Assembly: GCA_963797015.1 (NCBI GenBank)
Contig: CAWCNV010000007.1
Span: forward strand, 248,001-312,000
Direction: 5' to 3'
Length of the DNA stretch: 64,000 nucleotides
Source: JBBPZA01 sp963797015
GTDB lineage: Bacteria > Actinomycetota > Thermoleophilia > Solirubrobacterales > Solirubrobacteraceae
Positions 1-10,636 of this stretch are shown here, one piece after another. The notes under the pieces were generated by a model, which had not been told where the DNA came from, did no database searches, and worked only from the letters and a program-made list of their open reading frames with translations. The position numbers and the translations under genes were made by a program. Numbering within the stretch: position 1 is the stretch's first letter; every line of letters starts with the position of its first letter.

Positions 1-2
1 GG

Positions 3-3000
3 CTCTTCGGGCCCGACCTCAACCTGCTCTCCTGGCTCGAGCAGCAGGGCTACGACGTCTCCTACAGCGACAGCACCGCGGTCCAGGCCGACCCCAGCAA
101 GCTGCTCCAGCACGACGCGCTCGTCGTCTCGGGGCACTCCGAGTACTGGTCGCTCGAGGAGTTCAACGGCTTCAAGGCCGCGCGCGACGCCGGCGTCAAC
201 ATCGCCTCGTTCAGCGGCAACACCGCCTACTGGAAGGTCCGCTACGAGGACGGCGGCCAGACGCTGGTCTGTTACAAGACCGTCGAGGGCGGCGGCTCGG
301 GCGCTTCGGGCCAGATCAGCGCCAACGACTGGGGGCCGGACGGCATCGAGGGCACCGCCGACGACGCGCTCGGCGCCGACGGGCGGGCGGGAACAGCCGA
401 CGACAATCCGCAGAACTCCACCACGACGTTCCGTGACAACGGCGCGCCGCCGGGCGATCCGTCCGCGCCGACCGGCGGCCGCGTCGGCCCTGACATGCCC
501 GAGAACCAGCTCTTCGGGAGCATGTACGTGGGCGACAACGACGCGCGCTTCTTCCCGGTCACCGTCCCGCCCGCGAACGCCAACGACGAGTTCGCCGGCG
601 ACCGCCTGTGGCGCAACACGGGCATCTCGGCCAACACCACCACGAACATCGGGACCAGCTACGTGGGCTGGGAGTGGGACACGATCCCGACCCAGGCCCA
701 GTACGTCTCACGTGAGCCTTCCGGGGTCAAGCGCATCAGCTCCACGAACGTCCAGGTCGCCACCGACAACAGCTGGCTGCAGGACGAGGGCCGCAACCGC
801 GCGACCACCCCGCCGCCGGGTCAGCCGGGGACGGTCGGGGCGGTCAAGTACACCGCGCCGAGCGGCGCGCTCGTGTTCAACGCCGGGACGATGAAGTGGT
901 CGGACGCGCTCTCGGACGACGTCGACCCGCGCATCCAACAGTTCACCTACAACCTCTTCTCCGACATGGGCGTGCAGCCCGACACGCCGGACGGCGTGAC
1001 CGTCGATCCGCCGGGCTCCAACCGCGCCCCCGTCGCGAGCTTCACGCTCTCGCCGAACCCCGCACGCACCAGCCAGACGGTGACCTTCGACGGCTCGGAC
1101 TCCGGTGACCCGGACGGCACGATCACCAAGTACCAGTGGGACCTCGACGGCAACGGCACCTACGAGACCGACACCGGGACGATCCCGACCGTGACGAAGA
1201 CCTACTCGGCCGAGGGCTCGGTCGACGTGCGCCTGAAGGTGACCGATAACGGCGGCGCGACCGATTTCGCGGTGCGGACCGTCACGATCCTGGACAACCA
1301 GCCCCCGTCCGCCGCGTTCACCGCCAACCCCAATCCGGCCGTCATCGGCCAGACGGTGACGCTCGACGGCTCCGGATCGGCCGACCCCGACGGGACGATC
1401 GCCAGGTACGAGTGGGACCTCGACGGCAACGGCACCTACGAGACCGACGGCGGCTCCTCGCCCACGCTCACCCGCGCGTTCTCCACCACCGGAACCGTCA
1501 ACATCGGCTTGAGGGTGACCGACAACGGGGGCAAGACGGCGACCACCACCTCGCCACTGACCGTCAACGCCGGCGGCACGAGCAACTACGGCGACGCGGT
1601 GCTCGACACCCCGGGGCTGATCGACTACTGGCGCATGGGCGAGGCGTCGGGCCCGACGCTCGCGGACAGCGTCGGCGGAAACCCGGCCACCACCCAGGGC
1701 GGCGTCACCCTCGGCGTGCCCGGCGGGCCCGCCGGCGACACGAACACGGCCGCGCGCTTCGACGGCTCCAACGGCTGCGCGACGACCAACCTCAACCTCA
1801 CGAACACGCGGCAGCTGACGGTCGAGTTCTGGCTCAAGTGGACGTTCGCCAACGACGACCGGCTGGCGATGGAGTTCACGCCGAGCTACCACGACTTCGA
1901 CGGCGGCTTCCTCATCGATCCCAACGCGCCGCAGCTCGGCGGCCAGTTCGCCGTCGGCATCGGCCGCAACGCGTCGCGCAACACGGCCTACTTCAACCGC
2001 CCGACGCCCGACGTCTGGCACCACTACGCGTTCGTGCTCGACACCTCGCGCGCCGGCCGCGCAGCAGATCACGCCCTACATCGACGGCCAGGCCGTGAGC
2101 TACACCAAGCTCGACAGCGGCACAGGTGCCGGGCCGTTCGCGAACAACACGCTCTACATCATGTCGCGCGCGTGCCAGGCGCTGTTCGGGAACGGCGACC
2201 TGGACGAGCTCGCGATCTACAACGGCGCGCTGAGCGCGAGCACGATCGCCGAGCACGCCGCCAGCTACGGCACCAACCGGCGCCCGATCGCGAGCTTCAC
2301 CGCGACGCCGAACCCGGTCAAGCCCAACCAGACTGTCACCTTCAACGCCTCCGGCTCGAGCGACCCCGACGGCTCGCTCGTCAAGTACGAGTGGGACCTC
2401 GACGGCAACGGCACGTACGAGACGAACACCGGCACCACGCCCACGGCGACCAAGAGCTACGCCAACGAGGGCCCGGTGGACGTCCACCTGCGCGTGACCG
2501 ACAACCAGACGGGGACCGACGTCGCCACCAAGACCGTGACCGTCATCTCCAACCAGACGCCAACGGCCTCCTTCAGCGCCTCTCCCAACCCGGCCGTGCT
2601 GGGCCAGACGACGAACTTCGACGCCTCGGCCTCCAACGACCCCGACGGCACGATCGCCAGGTACGAGTGGGACCTCGACGGCAACGGCACCTACGAGACC
2701 GACACCGGCACGACCAAGACGACGTCGCGCCAGTACACGACTACCGGGACCACGAACGTCGGGCTGCGCGTCACCGACAACAGCGGCGCAACGGCGACGA
2801 GCACGATCCCGGTGACCCTCAACGCCTTCGGCGTCTCGAACTACGGCGACACCGTGCTCGACACGCCGGGCCTGGTCCACTACTGGCGCCTGGGCGAATC
2901 CTCCGGCACCACGCTGGCCGACAGTGCTGGCTCGAATCCGGCGACGGCGCAGGGCGGGGTGACGCTGGGCGTCCCCGGCGGTCCCGCGGGTGACCCGAAC

Positions 3001-6000
3001 ACCGCGGCCCGCTTCGACGCCGCGAACGACTGCGCGAGCGCGTCGAATGTCGACCTGTCCGGCACCAACCGCGTGACGGTCGAGTTCTGGCTGCGCTGGA
3101 ACGCGTTCGCGGGCGACGACCGCCTGGCGATGGAGTTCACGCCGAACTTCAACAACAACGCGGGCGGCTTTCTGATCGATCCCAACGCGCCCCAGAACGG
3201 CGGCAGCTTCGGCGCCGGCATCGACACCGACGCCGGGCGCAACAACGTGTTCTTCGCGCGCCCGTCGGCGGCCCAGTGGCACCACTACGCGTTCGTCTTC
3301 GACCGCACGCAGCCCGCGGCGCAGCAGATCACGCCCTACGTCGACGGCCAGCCCGTGGCCTACTCCAAGCTCGACAGCGGCGCCGGCACCGGCAACTTCG
3401 CGAACTCGACGCTCTACTTCATGTCGCGCGCGTGCTCGGCGCTGTTCGGCGGCGGCGACCTCGACGACGTCGCGATCTACGACCGCGCGCTGAGCGCCTC
3501 GACGATCGCCGAGCACTTCGGCAGCTACGGCACCAACCGCCGGCCCGCCGCGACCTTCACGGTCTCGCCGAGCGCGCCCAAGCCCAACCAGACCGTCACC
3601 TACGACGCATCGGCGTCGAGTGATCCCGACGGGACGATCGTCAAGTACGAGTGGGACCTCGACGGCAACGGCACCTACGAGACGGATACCGGCACGACGC
3701 CGCGCGCGACCACGAGCTACGCGACCCCGCAGAACGTCGACGTGCACCTGCGCGTGTACGACAACAGCAACGGCACCGACGTGGCGACGCGCAGCGTCTC
3801 GATCGGGAACGCGCCACCCAGCGCCGCGTTCACGATCAGCGACAACCCGGCGGTGATCGGGCGGACCGTGACCTTCAACGCCTCGGGCTCGAGCGACCCC
3901 GACGGCACGATCGCCAGGTACGAGTGGGACCTCGACGGCAACGGCACCTACGAGACCGACACCGGCACGACACCGACTGCGACCAGGGCCTACACGACCG
4001 CCGGAAACGTGACGGTCGGCCTGCGGGTGACCGACGACGACGGCGCACCGGCGACGGTGACGCACGCCCTCAGCGTGGTGCCGGCGCAGCAGCCGCCCAC
4101 GGCGTCGTTCACGGCGTCGCCGAACCCGGCGTCCAGCGGGCAGACGGTCAGCTTCGACGCCTCCGCCTCGCGTGACCCCGACGGCGCGATCGCCAAGTAC
4201 GAGTGGGACCTCGACGGCAACGGGACCTACGAGACCGACACCGGCACGACGCCGACCGCGACCAGGGCCTACACGTCCGTGGGCGAGGTGCCGGTCGGCC
4301 TGCGGGTGACCGACGGCGACGGCATGACCGGCACCACCACCGTGCCCGTGTACGTAAACGGCACCGGGACCACGTACTCGCAGAAGGTGCTCGCCACCGG
4401 CGGCCTCGCGCACTACTGGCGCATGGGCGACACGGGCGGCTCGACGCTGGCCGACAGCAAGGGCGCAAGCCCGGCGACGCTGTCGGGCGGGGCCACGCAG
4501 GGCGCCCCGGGCGCCGTCGCCGGCGACTCCGACGCCGCGGTCAGCTTCGACGGCGTCGACGACTCGGCAGCGGCCGACGTGAACCTCTCCAACACCAGCC
4601 AGCTCACGGTCGAGTTCTGGCTCAAGTGGAACGCGTTCGCCAACGACGACGACCTCGCGCTCGAGTTCACGCCCAACTACAACGACGGCCCGGGCGGCTT
4701 CCTCGTCGACCCGAACTCGCCGGAGAACGGCGGCGCGTTCACGCTCGGCCTCGGGCAGGGCGCGTCGCGCAACACCGCCTCGTTCACGCGGCCCAGCGCG
4801 GGCCAGTGGCACCACTACGCGCTCGTGTTCGACTCCACGGCGCCCGCGGGACAGCAGATCACGCCATACGTCGACGGCCAGCCCGTCGCCTTCAGCAAGA
4901 GCGCGAACGGCATCGGAGCCGGACCGTTCGCCAACTCGCGCCTGTACTTCATGTCGCGCGGCGGGACGGCGCTGTCCCCGTCGGGGACGACCCTGTTCGG
5001 CGCCGGCACGATGGACGAGCTCGCCGTCTACGACCGCGTGCTGTCGGCCGCGGAGGTCTCGTCGCAGTACAACTCGACGCTCAACAACCCGCCGAACGCC
5101 TCCTTCACCGCCTCGCCCAACCCGGCGACGCCCGGGCAGAGCGTGAGCTTCAACGGCTCGGGCTCGACCGACTCGGACGGCACGCTCGCGAAGTACGAGT
5201 GGGACCTCGACGGCAACGGCAGCTATGAGGCCGACACCGGCACCACGCCGACGACGTCGACCACCTACGCGACCTCGGGCAACCGGACGGTCGGCCTGCG
5301 GGTCACCGACGACAAGGGGGCGACCAGCACTACGACGAAGACCGTCGTGGTCAACCAGGCGCCCGCGGCCTCATTCACGGCCTCTCCGAACCCGGTCGTC
5401 AGCGGCCAGGCCGTGAGCTTCAACGGCTCGGGCTCGACCGACTCCGACGGCACGATCGCCAAGTACGAGTGGGACCTCGACGGCAACGGCAGCTACGAGA
5501 CCAACACCGGGACGACGGCGACGACGTCTACCACCTACGCGACGCCGGGTAATCGGACGGTCGGCCTGCGCATCACCGACGACGACGGCGCGACGGCGAC
5601 CACCACGCGCACCGTGACGGTCACCAACCGCGCGCCGACGGCGTCCTTCACCGTCTCGCCGAGCCCCGCGGCCACGCGCCAGACGGTGACCTTCAACGGC
5701 TCGGGCTCGAGCGACCCGGACGGCACGATCGCCAAGTACGAGTGGGACCTCGACGGCAACGGCACCTACGAGACGAACACAGGCACGACCTCCAGCGCCA
5801 CGAAGGTGTTTGACACCCCGGCCACCTACACGATCGGGCTGCGGGTGACCGACAGCAACGCCGCAACGGCCACCACCACGCGCTCGCTGACGGTCAACAG
5901 CGCCTACGCCACGGCGGTGCTCAGTACGGCCGGGATCCGCGGCTACTGGCGCCTGGCCGACACGGGCACGACCGCGGCCGACTCCTCCACGTCCGGGAAC

Positions 6001-6570
6001 ACGGGCAGCTACGTCAACGGCCCGACCGTTACCACTCCCTTGATCGCCGGCGAGCAGAACAACTCGCGCCTCTTCGACGGCTCCAACGACTACGTCAACC
6101 TCTCTCCGTCGCCGTTCGGCACCCCGACGCAGTTCAGCGCCGAGGCCTGGGTGCGCACCAGCGCGACGAAGTCGTCGGGCAGATACCACTTCCTGGTGAC
6201 CGACTCGAGCTTCGACCTCAGCAACGGCTTCTCGCTGGCGATCGACTCCTCGAACCGCCCCCTGTTCTTCGTGGGCAGGGCGAACACCGGGGCCCAGGCA
6301 ACGAGCTCGGTGGCTGTCTCGCCCAACACCACGCATCACATCGTCGGGACCTACGACGGAAGCCGCATTCGCGTCTATATAGACGGGGTCGAGCGCGCGA
6401 ACCGTGTCTACAACGGCGGGGTGATCTACGCCGGAGCCCGTGACCTCTACCTCGGGCGCGCCTTTGCGACCTCGACCAACTACCTCAACGGCACGCTCGA
6501 CGAGGTCGCGCTCTACAACCAGGCGCTCCCGGCGGCGACCGTCCTCGCGCACTACAACGCCGGCACGTAG
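3..6570 (+). CDS. Giant secreted protein: N,N-dimethylformamidase-like domain plus PKD and LamG modules (5'-partial, one frameshift)
   Basis: The reading frame is open from base 3, so the N-terminus lies outside the window. The first ~330 residues resemble the C-terminal domain of the N,N-dimethylformamidase large-subunit family (short stretches GHSEYWS and FSGNTAYWKVRYE). Ten PKD domains of about 90 residues follow, each carrying WDLDGNG, interleaved with four LamG/concanavalin-like domains of about 225 residues (each with EFW and HHYAFV-like motifs, except that the last is divergent). The order is PKD2-LamG-PKD2-LamG-PKD3-LamG-PKD3-LamG. No sorting signal or membrane anchor is visible at the C-terminus. 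A one-base insertion at 2043-2061 breaks the frame: the paralogous modules have 18 nt between the GAC codon and CAGCAGATC, and this copy has 19. Removing it gives about 2,188 residues. PKD and LamG modules usually mediate extracellular adhesion or carbohydrate binding; the substrate is unknown. The stop at 6570 is followed by a hairpin. Confidence 0.85.
1021..6567 (+). repeat. Ten PKD and four LamG intragenic repeats
   Basis: The PKD repeat unit is about 270-276 bp. Its conserved core encodes WDLDGNG, with copies near 1135, 1411, 2389, 2668, 3649, 3925, 4201, 5197, 5467 and 5740. DNA identity in the core is very high, including synonymous positions, which suggests recent duplication or gene conversion. 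LamG units cover roughly 1600-2270, 2850-3530, 4370-5080 and 5910-6567; the last is the most divergent. Confidence 0.85.
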
Positions 6571-6574
6571 CGGC

Positions 6575-6594
6575 GCGCCCGTCGCCGCGGGCGC
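6575..6594 (+). terminator. GC hairpin after the PKD/LamG gene
   Basis: A 7-bp perfect inverted repeat (GCGCCCG / CGGGCGC) with a 6-nt loop lies 4 bp after the stop codon. It has no T-tract, so it is only a candidate terminator or mRNA end-stabiliser. Confidence 0.35.
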
Positions 6595-6620
6595 TCGCGC
6601 GAGTTGATCTACTGCCGCGC

Positions 6621-8198
6621 ATGCCCGAGGGCGACCAGACGCGCACGGAGCGCGGCGACCTGGCGGAGGTGCTCGAGCGCCGCGCCCTGACGCGCGACGA
6701 GGCGCGCCCCGACGCGGTCGAGCGCCGCCACGCGGCCGGCGGACGCACGGCTCGGGAGAACATCGAGGACCTGGTGGACCGCGGCTCGTTCGTGGAGTAC
6801 GGCCGCTTCGCGATCGCGGCCCAGCGCGGCCGCCGCGACCTGGAGGACCTGATCGCGCGCACGCCGGCCGACGGCCTCGTGGCCGGAACGGCGCGCGTCA
6901 ACGGAGAGCTGTTCGGTGAGCGCGCCGCGTGCGCGGTGCTCTCCTACGACTACACGGTGCTGGCCGGCACGCAGGGCGTGCTCGGCCACCGCAAGAAGGA
7001 CCGGCTGTTCGAGCTGATCGAGCGCATGCGCCTGCCGACCGTGTTCTTCGCCGAGGGCGGCGGCGGGCGCCCGGGCGACGTCGATTACCCGGTGGTCTCG
7101 GCGCTCGACACGCGCGCGTTCGCCCTGTGGGCGCACCTGTCGGGCCTCGTGCCGCGGATCGCCGTCGTCGCCGGGCGCTGCTTCGCCGGCAACGCGGTGA
7201 TCGCCGGGTGCTCGGACCTGATCGTGGCGACCGCGAACGTCTCGCTCGGGATGGGCGGCCCGGCGATGATCGAGGGCGGCGGGCTCGGCCGCGTGGACCC
7301 CGACGACGTCGGCCCGCTGGACATGCAGACCTCCAACGGCGTGATCGACGTCGCCGTCGCCGACGAGCGCGAGGCGGTCGCCGTCACCAAGCGGCTGCTC
7401 GCCTACTTCCAGGGCGCCACGCCGCCCGGTACCGCGCCCGATCAGGAGCGCCTGCGCGAGGTCGTGCCCGAGCGCCAGCGCCGCGCCTACGACCCCGGCC
7501 CGATCGTCGAGACCCTCGCCGACGAGGGCTCGGTCACCTTCCTGCGGGAGCGCTACGCCCCGGAGATGGTCACGGCGCTGGCCCGCATCGAGGGGCGGGC
7601 GCTCGGCTTCATCGCCAACGACACCCGCCACATGGCCGGGGCGATCACCAGCGACGCGGCCGACAAGGCGTCGCGCTTCATGCAGCTCTGCGACGCCTTC
7701 GGGCTGCCCGTCGTGTCGCTGGTCGACACGCCGGGCATGATGGTCGGGCCCAAGGCCGAGCAGACGGCGCTCGTGCGCCACACGTGCCGTCTACTGGTGA
7801 CGGGCGCGGCGCTGAGCGTCCCGTTCGTCGCGGTCGTCCTGCGCCGCGGCTACGGCCTCGGCGCGCAGGCGATGGTGGCCGGCAGCCTGCACGAGCCGCT
7901 GCTCACGGTCGCCTGGCCGACGGCGCACCTCGGCCCCATGGGCCTCGAGGGCGCCGTCAGGCTCGGCTTCCGCAAGGAGCTCGAGGCGATCGCGGATGAG
8001 ACGGAGCGCGAGCAGCGCGTACGCGACCTCACCGCCGCCGCCGAGCGCAACGCCGCGGCGCTGAACGCGGCGACGCTGTTCGAGCTCGACGACGTGATCG
8101 ATCCGGCCGAGACGCGCGGTTTGATCGCCTCGACACTGCAGGCGGCCCGCCTCGAGACCGAGCCGGCCCGCGGGCACCGCTTCATCGACACCTGGTAG
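6621..8198 (+). CDS. Acyl-CoA carboxylase carboxyltransferase (beta) subunit
   Basis: This is a 525-residue protein of the acyl-CoA carboxylase beta/propionyl-CoA carboxylase beta family. It transfers CO2 from carboxybiotin to an acyl-CoA such as acetyl- or propionyl-CoA. The N-terminal half has the family signature (ARENIEDLVDRGSFVEYG). The C-terminal half has the second crotonase-like fold, with LVDTPGMMVGP and a RRGYGLGAQAM segment. Length is typical (510-550). No biotin carboxylase is adjacent; a candidate partner with biotin carboxylase and BCCP domains is at 34523-36304 and an AccE-like peptide is at 26326. A near-consensus TCTACT lies 7 nt before the ATG, so the mRNA may be leaderless. 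Substrate preference cannot be read from the sequence. Confidence 0.9.
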   Translation: MPEGDQTRTERGDLAEVLERRALTRDEARPDAVERRHAAGGRTARENIEDLVDRGSFVEYGRFAIAAQRGRRDLEDLIARTPADGLVAGTARVNGELFGERAACAVLSYDYTVLAGTQGVLGHRKKDRLFELIERMRLPTVFFAEGGGGRPGDVDYPVVSALDTRAFALWAHLSGLVPRIAVVAGRCFAGNAVIAGCSDLIVATANVSLGMGGPAMIEGGGLGRVDPDDVGPLDMQTSNGVIDVAVADEREAVAVTKRLLAYFQGATPPGTAPDQERLREVVPERQRRAYDPGPIVETLADEGSVTFLRERYAPEMVTALARIEGRALGFIANDTRHMAGAITSDAADKASRFMQLCDAFGLPVVSLVDTPGMMVGPKAEQTALVRHTCRLLVTGAALSVPFVAVVLRRGYGLGAQAMVAGSLHEPLLTVAWPTAHLGPMGLEGAVRLGFRKELEAIADETEREQRVRDLTAAAERNAAALNAATLFELDDVIDPAETRGLIASTLQAARLETEPARGHRFIDTW

Positions 8199-8204
8199 CG
8201 GAGC

Positions 8205-9008
8205 TCAGTCCGCGAACTCGGCCGGGCGCTTCTCGAGGAAGGCGGACACGGCCTCCGCGACCGCAGGCGAGTGGATCGCCATGATCTGCTGGCGGTCCTC
8301 GTACTCGATCGCGGCGCGCAAAGAAGGAAGCTCGAGCGCCGTCCACATGCCCTGCTTGGTCAGGCGCACCCCCCACGGCGAGAGCGCGGCGATCTCACCG
8401 GCGGCCTCTAGCGCGCGGTCGACCACCGCGCCGTCATCGGCCGTCCCGGCCGTCAGGCCGATGCGCTCGGCCTCCTCGGCGTCGACGCGGCGCATGGTCA
8501 GCATCAGCTCGTGCGCCCGCGAGGCGCCGACCAGATGCGGCAGCAGCCAGCTCAGCCCCATGTCGCAGTTGGACACGCCGATGTTGAGGAACGCGGCGCG
8601 GAACACCGCGCTGCGCGCGGCGAAGCGGATGTCGCTGCCCAGCGCGAGCGACAGCCCGAAGCCGGCCGCCGGCCCGTTCACAGCGGCGATCACCGGCTGC
8701 GGCGTGTCGCGCAGTCGCAGGATCAGCCGCGACATGTGCTCCTGGCGGCCGAGCGAGTCGCGTGTGGCGTCCGAGCCGTCGTTGCCCGGGGCTTCGCCGT
8801 AGCCGCCCAGATCCACGCCGGCGCAGAAGCCCCGCCCCGCCCCCGTCAGGACCACCGCGCGGCACGACCGGTCGAGGCGGATGTCCGCGAGCGCAGCGTG
8901 GAGCGCCTCGCACAGCTCGGCGTTCATCGCGTTGAGCCGGTCCGGACGGTTGAGGGTGAGAACGCGGACGTGCCGCGCGGGGCGCTCGCTGAGAAGCGCG
9001 TCGCTCAA
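8205..9008 (-). CDS. Enoyl-CoA hydratase/isomerase family protein
   Basis: A 267-residue crotonase-fold protein. The oxyanion-hole segments GRGFCAGVDL and NGPAAGFGLSLAL are intact, followed by SDIRFAARSAVF and a typical C-terminal helical region. The family hydrates enoyl-CoA or isomerises double bonds, but also includes hydrolases and other activities, so the substrate is open. The TTG start is chosen because it overlaps the stop of the upstream adenylation gene (TTGA) and gives the usual family length; the next in-frame Met would cut off the first beta strand. The 4-nt overlap implies translational coupling to the DltA-like enzyme. Confidence 0.85.
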   Translation of the reverse strand: MSDALLSERPARHVRVLTLNRPDRLNAMNAELCEALHAALADIRLDRSCRAVVLTGAGRGFCAGVDLGGYGEAPGNDGSDATRDSLGRQEHMSRLILRLRDTPQPVIAAVNGPAAGFGLSLALGSDIRFAARSAVFRAAFLNIGVSNCDMGLSWLLPHLVGASRAHELMLTMRRVDAEEAERIGLTAGTADDGAVVDRALEAAGEIAALSPWGVRLTKQGMWTALELPSLRAAIEYEDRQQIMAIHSPAVAEAVSAFLEKRPAEFAD

Positions 9009-10576
9009 GCTACGCGCGCGGCGGGCGCCGGCGGTGGCTCGAGGCTTGCGAGCAGCGCCCTGCGGTCGAACTTGCCGTTGGCGTTGAGCGGCAGCTCCTC
9101 CAGCAACAGCACCCTGCGCGGGACCATGTACTCGGGCAGGCGGGCAGCCAGCGCGGCGCGCAGGGTCTCGACGTCGACGTCGAGGTCGCCGAGGAAGGCC
9201 ACGATGCCGCCCGCGCCGCTCGCCGTGACCGGCCAGCCCACGGCGATCGCCGCGTCGATGCCCGACTCCTCGCGCAGCGCCGCCTCGATCTCGCCGAGCT
9301 CGACGCGGTGCCCGAGGACCTTGATCTGGTGGTCGACGCGGCCGAGGTAGGCGAGCGGGCCGCCGTTGCTCGGGCGCCGCACGCGGTCGCCGGTGCGGTA
9401 GTGGACGGCGTCGCGGCCCGGCGGCACCACGAAGGCGGCGGCGGTGCGCTCGGGGTCGTGCCAGTAGCCCGGCGTCACCTGCGGACCGGCGACGAGCAGC
9501 TCGCCGTCCCCGCCCGGGGCGACCTCGCGCAGGTGCTCGTCGACGACCAGCGCGCTCATGTCGCCGAGCGGCTCGCCGATCGGCACGATGCCGTTGACGC
9601 TCAGCTCGCGCGGGCGATCGGGGTCGAAGGGCTGAGCGGTGCAGGCGATCGTCGCCTCGGTCGGACCGTAGAGGTTCTCCACCGTCGAATTCGGAGCGGC
9701 CGCGGCCCACTTGCGCGCGACCTCGTCGGGCAGCGGCTCGCCGCAGAACAGGCTCCAGCGCAGCGATGGATAGCTGTCGGGCTTGAGCATCCCGAGCTTG
9801 CGCATGAACGCGCCCGTGGAGGGAACCGAGAACCAGACCGTCAGGCCCGCGCGGCGGATGAAGGACCCGGGCGCCATCAGCTCGCGCTCGGACGGGCAGC
9901 ACAGGCAAGCGCCGCGCTCCCAGGCGACGAACATGTCGAACACCGACAGGTCGAAGGTCAGGTCGAAGGTCTGCGAGCAGCGGTCGCGCTCGTCTATCCC
10001 GTAGCGCTCGGCGATCGTCTCGATGAAGGCGCGCACGTTTCCGTGCGTGACGCCCACGCCCTTCGGGCGGCCGGTGCTGCCCGACGTGAAGAGCAGGTAG
10101 GCGATCGCGTCGGGTGCGACCGTCACCGGCTTCAGGGCGGCGGCGCGCTCGAGCCGCTCGCCGTGGTCGTCGGGCGAGATCACCGCGGGCGGGTCCTCCA
10201 TGCCCTCGAGCAGCGCATCGAGGCGGTCGCTCGCCGCTCCGTCCACGATCAGCGTCCGGCAGCCGGCGCGGACCAGCATGTCGCGGCAACGATCGGCCGG
10301 GAAGCGCGGGTTCAGCGGCACGTATCCGTGCCCGGCCAGGAGCGAGCCCAGCACCGCCGCGAAGGCCGTGCTGCTGCGCGACGCGAGCACCGCCGTGAGC
10401 GGCGGGGCGCCCGCGGGCGCCCGCGCCTGGATCGTCGCCCCCAGCGCCGCCGCGCGCTCGTGGAGCTGGCGGTAGGTGAGCTTCTGCGAGGCGACCTGAA
10501 GCGCCGGGCGCTCGCCGAAACGAGCGACCGACGCCTCGAAGCCGCTTTGCAACGTGGTGTTTCCCGCACCGGCCAT
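9005..10576 (-). CDS. Stand-alone amino acid adenylation enzyme, DltA-like
   Basis: A 523-residue ANL-superfamily enzyme made of one adenylation domain without condensation, carrier or thioesterase domains. Core motifs are clear: LLFTSGSTGRPKGV (A3), FDLSVFD (A4, with the Asp that binds an alpha-amino group in many A domains), LFCGEPLP and NLYGPTEAT (A5), YRTGDRV (A7), GRVDHQIKVLGHRVE (A8), and the catalytic lysine near residue 502 in LNANGKFDRR (A10). The LFCGE and VWFSVPS stretches resemble D-alanine:carrier ligase DltA. The likely reaction is ATP-dependent activation of an amino acid and loading onto a phosphopantetheine carrier; a free carrier is encoded at 14118. The gene is divergent from the flippase at 10637 and coupled to the hydratase downstream. 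Substrate is unproven; an aryl or hydroxy acid is possible. Confidence 0.82.
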   Translation of the reverse strand: MAGAGNTTLQSGFEASVARFGERPALQVASQKLTYRQLHERAAALGATIQARAPAGAPPLTAVLASRSSTAFAAVLGSLLAGHGYVPLNPRFPADRCRDMLVRAGCRTLIVDGAASDRLDALLEGMEDPPAVISPDDHGERLERAAALKPVTVAPDAIAYLLFTSGSTGRPKGVGVTHGNVRAFIETIAERYGIDERDRCSQTFDLTFDLSVFDMFVAWERGACLCCPSERELMAPGSFIRRAGLTVWFSVPSTGAFMRKLGMLKPDSYPSLRWSLFCGEPLPDEVARKWAAAAPNSTVENLYGPTEATIACTAQPFDPDRPRELSVNGIVPIGEPLGDMSALVVDEHLREVAPGGDGELLVAGPQVTPGYWHDPERTAAAFVVPPGRDAVHYRTGDRVRRPSNGGPLAYLGRVDHQIKVLGHRVELGEIEAALREESGIDAAIAVGWPVTASGAGGIVAFLGDLDVDVETLRAALAARLPEYMVPRRVLLLEELPLNANGKFDRRALLASLEPPPAPAARVA

Positions 10577-10636
10577 CGCCTTCACGGAACGGACCGCGCA
10601 CGTACGTTCTTGTGTCCCCGGACCGTTGGGTCCCAC

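Noticed and set aside
1993..4815. 940-residue open frame antisense to the PKD/LamG gene
   Set aside because: It is Arg/Val/Gly-rich, has no recognisable fold, and mirrors the repeats of the real gene on the other strand; such frames are expected in DNA of this GC content.
1021..5890. Repeats considered as a CRISPR array
   Set aside because: Repeat cores are coding, in frame, ~270 bp apart and encode PKD domains; there are no short unique spacers and no cas genes.
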